64,000 nucleotides of DNA from F23-D06 sp045132055 (GTDB lineage: Bacteria; Bacteroidota; Bacteroidia; Bacteroidales; WCHB1-69): positions 62,001-126,000 of the forward strand of contig JBGURP010000055.1 in assembly GCA_045132055.1 (NCBI GenBank), written 5' to 3'. The notes below the pieces were generated by a model. The model ran no database searches. It was not told the DNA's origin and saw nothing but the letters and a program-made list of their open reading frames with translations. The first letter of the stretch is position 1, and every line of letters begins with the position of its first letter. Positions 58,114-64,000 of this stretch are shown piece by piece. The position numbers and the translations under genes were made by a program.

Positions 58114-61095
58114 CTATTCTTTAATGAAATCCGAATATTTCAATTCCACAATCTTGTAGGTCTTGGACAGCTCTTTGAGATCTATACGGCTCTTGTCGCC
58201 GGCAATGGTGATGATTAACGGGCTATTTCCCATTTTCTGCTTGCAGAAGTCGGTAAGATGATCTATCTTCACTTCTTCAATCAATTTCAATTGGTGTTCG
58301 CGGGGGTCGCTATTGTAGCCCTGCTCTTTCCAGCTCTGCACCTGGCCGGGGATGTTACGCGCACTGATGTAATTGGCCTCCGAAGCACGGAGACAGGCTG
58401 TCTTGGCCATCTCAAACTTTTCAAGTTTTTCAGGAAAATCTGTCAATAATTCACCCATGGCCTGACAGCCTTCCACAGTTTTATCGGATTGCGTGCCCAG
58501 AAAGCCCATCAAATATCCAGGTCTTCTATTCAGTTTATCGAATTGATAAGCCGCGTAGGCAGAGTATCCCAAAGAACGCAGCTCCCGGATTTCCTGGAAA
58601 ATCACGCTGGCCATGCTGCCTCCCATGTATTCATTATATAATTGACAATCCACACGTTCTTTCAGGTCTTTCAATGGCTCACCCATTTTGTAGAAATAGA
58701 TGTTGCTTTGCAGGAATTTGTTGTTGGAAGCGATGAAAATGGTGGGTTGCTCATATTGAACTGGCTGACGAACCAAAGATTTACCCTTTTCAACAGATTT
58801 TTCGACAAAACCCTCCTTAAGGCATTCCATCAGTTTTTCCATACCAGAGTTACCCACATACGTGGCATATTCGCCATGCCTGAGAGCAGCAGCAAAGGAT
58901 TTCAACAGCTTGTCTCCGGACAATTTTTTCAGTTCTTTGAGCGATAGTCTGGAGAGATACGGGGAATTTTGGCCGTAGAGCGCATAGTTATATAAAGCCC
59001 GGCCCCACGCGGAGGCGTCATCTTTGGTCATCTTGTCATCACCTTCTCTATCTTCAATGATAGATTGCAGCACTTTTTTCTCATTACCGGGATTGAAAAT
59101 TTTCTCGTGACACAGTTTCATGATGGAAGGCAGGTCTTTTTCAAATCCGGAAATGGAGATGTAAAGACGGTCATCCGTGGAATACATTTCCATATTACCA
59201 CCTAATTTCTGCAATTGCAGCTGGAAACGGTCAAATTTGGTATCTTTTGTGCCTTGTCCATCCACGTATTTCACTGCAGTAGCGAACAATCTGTCGTTCA
59301 AATTACCGTAATTGTATGCAATGGTCAGCGTAAAGTAGTCATTATAAGGATTAGGCGAACAATAGAGCATGAAATCATCGTTGATAGAAATCTCTTTTAC
59401 ATCCGATTTGAAATTGATAATCTGAGGCTTGATAGGATTTACAGGTTTTGACTCTATCATTGTGGCAAATTCGGAAGCTTTTTCCGTGTTTTGCGCTACA
59501 ATGGGTTTCCAATTGGGTTTTTGCAATTTGACTTGCTCTTTGCTGCCCATATCAGAACGGTAAATCAAGCAATTATCGTTAAAATAAAGATTAGCCAATT
59601 TCACAATATCCCCTTTCTGCAGTTTGCGAATCATCCGTTCGCGTTCGTTGATGGTTTTGGGATCCTGCTTGTTGCCGACAGCCATCAGCACCATGTGGAA
59701 CTTGTCATCCAACGTCTCCATATTCAGCAGATGCTCTTTCAGGCAGCTCATCTTGACAGCATCAAACAGCTGGTCACTGAAATGGCCGCTTTTAAGGGAA
59801 TCGATGGCAGCGAAAATGTAAGATTCGGCATTTTCATGAGATTGGCCCACAATCTTAGGCACATAGAAGAATGCGAACATTCCGTGCTCCAGCATTGTGT
59901 AATTGAAAGCATTGGCAGAAAGTACCTTTTTGTCCTTCACGAGTTTGTCTAACAGGCCGGTTTCCTCATTGTTGTTCAGGAAATTGCTTAAAATGTCCAG
60001 ATAAAACTCATTATAATCATGAGCGCCTATGGTTTGGAATCCGATAATACCCATTTTCACAGGCGTTTCTTTGACCGTAACCACCTGATGACCTTTGAAC
60101 GGTTCCACTTTCTGGTTCAGGTCAGTTTTCATGCGCTCTTTGGTGTTAACCAATTTAAGATCGACATTTTCACATTCATTATGATAAATACCAATGGTGG
60201 TGTTCAGCAAACCTTCGATATCCTTACTTTGGAAATCACCTACCAACACCAATGTCATGTTGTTAGGATGATAGTAAGTGTTGAAGAATTCCTGCATAGC
60301 GGAAATCTGCGGGTTTTTCAGATGCTGCTGGTAACCGATTACAGGACGGCCATAAGGATGTTTGCCGTAGGCTTCAGCAACAGCATCTTCAAAAAACACA
60401 CTGATGGGCTGGTCCTGATACATGTTGTATTCTTCATAAACTGCCTCCAGTTCACTTTGGAACAAACGGAAAACAGGATGGCGGAAACGCTCAGCATACA
60501 CATTCAGCCATTTTTCCAGTTGGTTGGAAGGAAATGCGTTGAGGTACACTGTAATATCGTTGGAGGTAAAAGCGTTGATGCCTTCGCCGCCCATTTTGCT
60601 GAGCACCACATCCACTTCGTTGGGAATGGCATACTCCACGGCGCGGTTGCTCAAATCATTGATTTGCTCCAAGATGATATTTCTATCGTATTCATCTGTA
60701 AGGGAATGTAACTTGTCGTATAAATCTGTAATCTGGTCAAGCAGTTCTTTCTCGGTTTTCCAATCCAAGGTGCCGAGTTGGTCGGTGCCCTTAAACATGA
60801 GATGTTCGAGATAATGGGCCATACCCGTATTGTCAGCAGGATCGTTTTTGCCACCCGCGTGCACGCATACAGCGCCCCAGATTTTAGGTTGAGAATGATC
60901 TTCACATAACACCACATTCATACCATTGGGTAAGGTGAGAGAAGTGAAGACATTTTTATTCTTTTCTTCATTCTTTTTAAGTTTTATCATCGGGCGTGAT
61001 TCCACGCTCTTAGCTACGGGAATAGGATGGATATCTTGCGCCCATAAACAAGTTGAAAGGGCAACACAAATGAAAGTAAGAAGTACCTTTTTCAT
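58114..61095 (-). CDS. Large M16-family zinc protease (pitrilysin type)
   Basis: A 993-residue exported protease. The signal peptide (1-19, ending CLWA-Q) is followed by an M16 catalytic domain with the inverted zinc motif HYLEH (His94, Glu97, His98) and a downstream Glu in SELEAVYEEYNMYQ. The second M16 domain (about 540-993) lacks the zinc motif, as usual. Two-domain M16 proteases form a clam-shaped chamber that degrades small peptides. It is upstream of the ECF operon but has its own promoter (61119). Confidence 0.9.
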   Translation of the reverse strand: MKKVLLTFICVALSTCLWAQDIHPIPVAKSVESRPMIKLKKNEEKNKNVFTSLTLPNGMNVVLCEDHSQPKIWGAVCVHAGGKNDPADNTGMAHYLEHLMFKGTDQLGTLDWKTEKELLDQITDLYDKLHSLTDEYDRNIILEQINDLSNRAVEYAIPNEVDVVLSKMGGEGINAFTSNDITVYLNAFPSNQLEKWLNVYAERFRHPVFRLFQSELEAVYEEYNMYQDQPISVFFEDAVAEAYGKHPYGRPVIGYQQHLKNPQISAMQEFFNTYYHPNNMTLVLVGDFQSKDIEGLLNTTIGIYHNECENVDLKLVNTKERMKTDLNQKVEPFKGHQVVTVKETPVKMGIIGFQTIGAHDYNEFYLDILSNFLNNNEETGLLDKLVKDKKVLSANAFNYTMLEHGMFAFFYVPKIVGQSHENAESYIFAAIDSLKSGHFSDQLFDAVKMSCLKEHLLNMETLDDKFHMVLMAVGNKQDPKTINERERMIRKLQKGDIVKLANLYFNDNCLIYRSDMGSKEQVKLQKPNWKPIVAQNTEKASEFATMIESKPVNPIKPQIINFKSDVKEISINDDFMLYCSPNPYNDYFTLTIAYNYGNLNDRLFATAVKYVDGQGTKDTKFDRFQLQLQKLGGNMEMYSTDDRLYISISGFEKDLPSIMKLCHEKIFNPGNEKKVLQSIIEDREGDDKMTKDDASAWGRALYNYALYGQNSPYLSRLSLKELKKLSGDKLLKSFAAALRHGEYATYVGNSGMEKLMECLKEGFVEKSVEKGKSLVRQPVQYEQPTIFIASNNKFLQSNIYFYKMGEPLKDLKERVDCQLYNEYMGGSMASVIFQEIRELRSLGYSAYAAYQFDKLNRRPGYLMGFLGTQSDKTVEGCQAMGELLTDFPEKLEKFEMAKTACLRASEANYISARNIPGQVQSWKEQGYNSDPREHQLKLIEEVKIDHLTDFCKQKMGNSPLIITIAGDKSRIDLKELSKTYKIVELKYSDFIKE

Positions 61096-61118
61096 AAAAA
61101 TGATTTTTAATGAGGGTG

Positions 61119-61126
61119 CAAAGGTA
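61119..61126 (-). promoter_or_regulatory. -7 promoter box of the M16 protease gene
   Basis: Minus-strand TACCTTTG, 23 nt before the ATG and divergent from typA. Confidence 0.5.
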
Positions 61127-61154
61127 TAAAAAAACCAGAAAAACGCATTTTTTG

Positions 61155-61162
61155 TATCTTTG
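61155..61162 (+). promoter_or_regulatory. -7 promoter box of typA
   Basis: TATCTTTG, 24 nt before ATG 61187. Confidence 0.6.
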
Positions 61163-61186
61163 CGCGTTTTAACGAAAAATCATAAC

Positions 61187-63004
61187 ATGCAGGAAATTAG
61201 AAATATAGCAATTATTGCCCATGTTGACCATGGCAAAACAACCTTAGTAGATAGAATTTTGTACCAAGCTCACCTGTTCCGCGATAACCAACAGGTGCAG
61301 GATTTGGTGCTCGACAATAACGATTTGGAACGCGAAAGAGGTATCACCATTCTTTCCAAAAACGTTTCTGTGCGCTACAAAGGTGTCAAGATCAATGTGA
61401 TTGACACTCCGGGACACAGCGACTTTGGCGGTGAGGTGGAACGCGTGCTCAACATGGCCGACGGCGTGTTGCTCGTGGTGGACGCCTTCGAGGGCCCCAT
61501 GCCGCAAACGCGCTTTGTGACACAGAAGGCTATTGAGCTGGGATTGAAACCCATCGTAGTTATCAATAAAGTTGATAAACCCAACTGCCAACCCGACCTT
61601 GCGCAGGAGGCCGTTTTCGAACTGATGTTCAATCTCGGTGCTTCGGACGATCAGCTGGATTTCCCGACCGTCTATGGCTCCGCCAAGAACGGCTGGATGG
61701 GCCCCGACTGGAAAACGCCGACCTCTGATATCTCCTACTTGTTGGACACCATCGTGAAATACATTCCCGCGCCCAAGGCCGAACCTGGTACATTGCAGAT
61801 GATGATTTCCTCTTTGGATTACTCCTCTTATGTGGGTCGTATCGCCGTGGGTCGCGTGAAGCGTGGCTCCATCTCCTGGGGCCAGAACGTCTCCCTCGTG
61901 AAACGTGACGGCACTGTGCAACAATCCAAAGTGAAAGAGCTTTACGTGTTTGAAGGTTTAGGCAAGGAGAAAATCAAGACTCCGGTGGAAGCCGGCGAAC
62001 TCTGCGCTATTTTGGGGTTGGATGATTTTGAGATAGGTGATACCGTAGCCGACTTCGAGAATCCTGAACAACTGCAGCCCATCAAGGTGGACGAACCGAC
62101 CATGAGCATGTTGTTTACTATCAACAACTCCCCGTTCTTTGGCAAGGAAGGCAAGTATGTTACTTCCCGCCACTTGCGTGACCGTCTGTTTGCCGAGTTG
62201 GAACGTAATTTGGCCATGCGCATCGAGGAAACCGATTCACCCGACCGTTTGAACGTGTATGGACGTGGTATTCTCCACCTCTCCATCTTGATTGAGACTA
62301 TGCGCCGCGAGGGTTATGAATTGCAGGTGGGCCAGCCGCAGGTTATCATCAAGGAGATTGACGGCCAAAAGTGCGAGCCTATTGAGGAACTCACCGTGCT
62401 GGTGCCAGAGGAGATGTCCAGCCGTGTCATCGATCACGTGTCGCGCCGAAAAGGCGAGATGTTGAGTATGGACACGCTCAATGACCGTGTGCATTTGACC
62501 TTCACTATTCCTTCCCGTGGTTTGATCGGTTTGAGCAACCAGTTGCTCACCGCCACCGAAGGTGAGGCTATTGTGTCGCACCGTTTCATGGAGTTCCAAC
62601 CGTGGAAGGGCGAGATTCCGGGTCGCCACGCCGGTTCTTTGATTGCGATGGAAACGGGCCAAGCATACGCTTATTCCCTCAACAAATTGCAAGATCGTGG
62701 CCGCTTCTTCATCGAGCCTAACGACCAGGTGTATGCCGGTCAGGTTATCGGTGAGCATATCCGTCAGGGAGACTTGGTGATCAACGTGTGCAAGTCCAAG
62801 AAGCTTTCCAACATGCGTGCAGCGGGTTCTGACGAGAAGCTCGTGCTCGCTCCGGCGATCAAATATTCCTTGGAGCAATACATGGAGTTCATTGCCAAGG
62901 ACGAGTACTTGGAAATCACCCCGCAATCGCTCCGTCTGCGCAAGATCATCCTCGACGAGCTCGAGCGCAAGCGTGCTGAAAAGCGCGCCGATTCTGCCGA
63001 GTAG
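61187..63004 (+). CDS. typA: Ribosome-associated GTPase TypA/BipA
   Basis: A translational GTPase that binds the ribosome and helps assembly and stress adaptation. The 605-residue product has G1 AHVDHGKTT (11-19), G2/G3 ERGITI and DTPGHSDFG, G4 NKVDKP and the EF-G-like later domains. The BipA-specific C-terminal region has GLIGLSNQLLTATEGEAIVSHRF. ATG 61187 is chosen because the longer frame would begin at the promoter box. It stops 33 bp before aroB. Confidence 0.96.
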   Translation: MQEIRNIAIIAHVDHGKTTLVDRILYQAHLFRDNQQVQDLVLDNNDLERERGITILSKNVSVRYKGVKINVIDTPGHSDFGGEVERVLNMADGVLLVVDAFEGPMPQTRFVTQKAIELGLKPIVVINKVDKPNCQPDLAQEAVFELMFNLGASDDQLDFPTVYGSAKNGWMGPDWKTPTSDISYLLDTIVKYIPAPKAEPGTLQMMISSLDYSSYVGRIAVGRVKRGSISWGQNVSLVKRDGTVQQSKVKELYVFEGLGKEKIKTPVEAGELCAILGLDDFEIGDTVADFENPEQLQPIKVDEPTMSMLFTINNSPFFGKEGKYVTSRHLRDRLFAELERNLAMRIEETDSPDRLNVYGRGILHLSILIETMRREGYELQVGQPQVIIKEIDGQKCEPIEELTVLVPEEMSSRVIDHVSRRKGEMLSMDTLNDRVHLTFTIPSRGLIGLSNQLLTATEGEAIVSHRFMEFQPWKGEIPGRHAGSLIAMETGQAYAYSLNKLQDRGRFFIEPNDQVYAGQVIGEHIRQGDLVINVCKSKKLSNMRAAGSDEKLVLAPAIKYSLEQYMEFIAKDEYLEITPQSLRLRKIILDELERKRAEKRADSAE

Positions 63005-63037
63005 ACGTTGCTCTCCCCAATACCGAAAATATCAGAC

Positions 63038-64000
63038 ATGAATGAACTCATCGAAATACTGAGCCACTGGGGTACGCGCCGCGTGATGGTGCTGACCGAC
63101 ACCAATGTGGCTGGCCTTTACCCGCAGTATTTCGAGGCGCTGTCGTCGGTTTTCGAGTGTCAAACCATGGTGGTTCCAGCCGGAGAAGAATCCAAAAACG
63201 TGGAGCAATTGACACGGATTTGGAATCGGATGCTGGATTTCGGGATGGACCGTAGCGATACGCTCATCCTGTTCGGTGGCGGCACGATTTGCGACTTGGG
63301 CGGTTTTGCTGCAGCTACCTTCAAACGCGGAGTGCATGTGGTGAGTTGTCCAACCACCTTGCTAGCCATGATTGACGCGGCGGTGGGCGGCAAGACGGGC
63401 ATCAACTTTGAGCACATCAAAAACTGCATCGGCGTAGTGCGCCAACCTGACTACATCCTGCCCGCCAATCCTGCCTTTTTGCACACTTTGCCCGATTCGG
63501 AACTGAAAAGTGGGTTCGGAGAGATGATCAAATATGCCCTCATCGCCTTGCCGGATTTGTTTCAGCAACTGTGTGCTATCAGAATACTGACCGCCGAAGC
63601 TATCCGTCCCGAATGGATAGAATGGTGTGTGGATTACAAACAGAAAGTGGTGGCGTTGGATCCCGAAGACCATAAGGAACGCCATGTTTTGAACTTCGGA
63701 CATACCTTTGGCCATGCGCTGGAGAGTTTTTACTTGTCGGAAGGCATGCCCATCACCCATGGCGAGGCAGTGGCCATAGGCATGGTCTATGAAAGCCAGC
63801 TTTCGATGCAATATGCCGGTTTGAGTGAGATGCAGTTTGAACGGATTAAGGATTTGATTTCCCGGTTTTATGATGTACCGGAGTTTTCAGATGACCTTCT
63901 CAAGCAATTAAGGCCATTTCTTCAGCAAGACAAGAAAAACAGTGGCGGTGAAATCAATTTCACTTTGTTGCGTGAGATTGGCAACGCTACGATAAACAAT
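63038..64000 (+). CDS. aroB: 3-dehydroquinate synthase, truncated by the window edge
   Basis: Converts DAHP to 3-dehydroquinate in the shikimate pathway. The 321 visible residues carry the NAD/substrate motifs MVVPAGEESKN, GGGTICDLGGFAAATFKRG, PTTLLAMIDAAVGGKTGIN and FGEMIKYALI. The metal-binding GHTFGHALES and HGEAVAIGMVYE are also visible. The gene is open to the last base, so the C-terminus (about 20-40 residues) lies outside. It follows typA closely (33 bp) and may be co-transcribed. Confidence 0.94.
   Translation, partial: MNELIEILSHWGTRRVMVLTDTNVAGLYPQYFEALSSVFECQTMVVPAGEESKNVEQLTRIWNRMLDFGMDRSDTLILFGGGTICDLGGFAAATFKRGVHVVSCPTTLLAMIDAAVGGKTGINFEHIKNCIGVVRQPDYILPANPAFLHTLPDSELKSGFGEMIKYALIALPDLFQQLCAIRILTAEAIRPEWIEWCVDYKQKVVALDPEDHKERHVLNFGHTFGHALESFYLSEGMPITHGEAVAIGMVYESQLSMQYAGLSEMQFERIKDLISRFYDVPEFSDDLLKQLRPFLQQDKKNSGGEINFTLLREIGNATINN

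Overview
The window looks like chromosomal DNA of a Bacteroidales-type bacterium (phylum Bacteroidota). The evidence is internal. Nearly every transcription unit is preceded by the Bacteroidota -7 box TAnnTTTG. One secreted protein has a C-terminal type IX secretion (T9SS) sorting domain. Shine-Dalgarno sequences are largely absent, and there are Bacteroidota-type families such as DUF4175, a LysRS with a C-terminal tail and a SerA with lysine at the usual catalytic histidine. No phage, transposase, integrase, CRISPR array or rRNA was seen. Genus cannot be fixed from the sequence alone.

Layout. 0-13.2 kb: a partial membrane/coiled-coil gene, alkaline phosphatase, gpsA and a FemAB/GNAT-like gene, then a long leftward block containing the cell-elongation operon (polyprenyl synthase, mrdA/PBP2, rodA, a periplasmic-binding-fold protein), a MltD-like transglycosylase, an MFS transporter and a carboxypeptidase-regulatory-domain protein. 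13.3-13.65 kb: an AT-rich, gene-free stretch packed with DnaA-box-like nonamers where transcription switches from leftward to rightward; this is a strong candidate for oriC. 13.7-21.4 kb: a tight rightward operon rpiB, LUD/ferredoxin protein, DUF4175 protein, small unknown, ybeY, mnmG, meeting tRNA-Arg(CCU) end to end. 21.5-44.6 kb: a LytTR regulator, secreted C1 peptidase, ileS, parE, a T9SS cargo protein, lysS, tRNA-Leu, serC-serA, a hexapeptide acyltransferase, tRNA-Arg(CCG), a glycosyltransferase, a YggS-family protein, polA, folD and a secreted M64 peptidase. 44.7-54.3 kb: tRNA-Thr, a DUF2156-GNAT protein, a 437-bp terminal-inverted-repeat element, the leftward operon mlaE-mlaF-cvpA-sufE-pfkB kinase, a divergent SAM hydrolase/nitrilase pair, tRNA-Phe, pepT and a SPOR protein. 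54.3-64 kb: a solitary mreB, an ECF sigma factor cluster with two lipoproteins, a large M16 protease, typA and the start of aroB.

Most genes are housekeeping, so the unusual content lies between and inside them. (i) The candidate origin. (ii) An ECF sigma operon and a nearby lipoprotein gene share an identical two-block promoter, TGTTGTAG-N18-CGTT, which implies a small self-controlled regulon. (iii) There are four loci of heptanucleotide (7-bp period) repeats with different unit sequences; two lie in frame inside ileS and polA, and one forms a hairpin in the leader of the transglycosylase gene. (iv) Several families of dispersed palindromes occur, including five 22-31 bp hairpins immediately after stop codons and a nested-inverted-repeat element that shares a module with a second hairpin-rich spacer.
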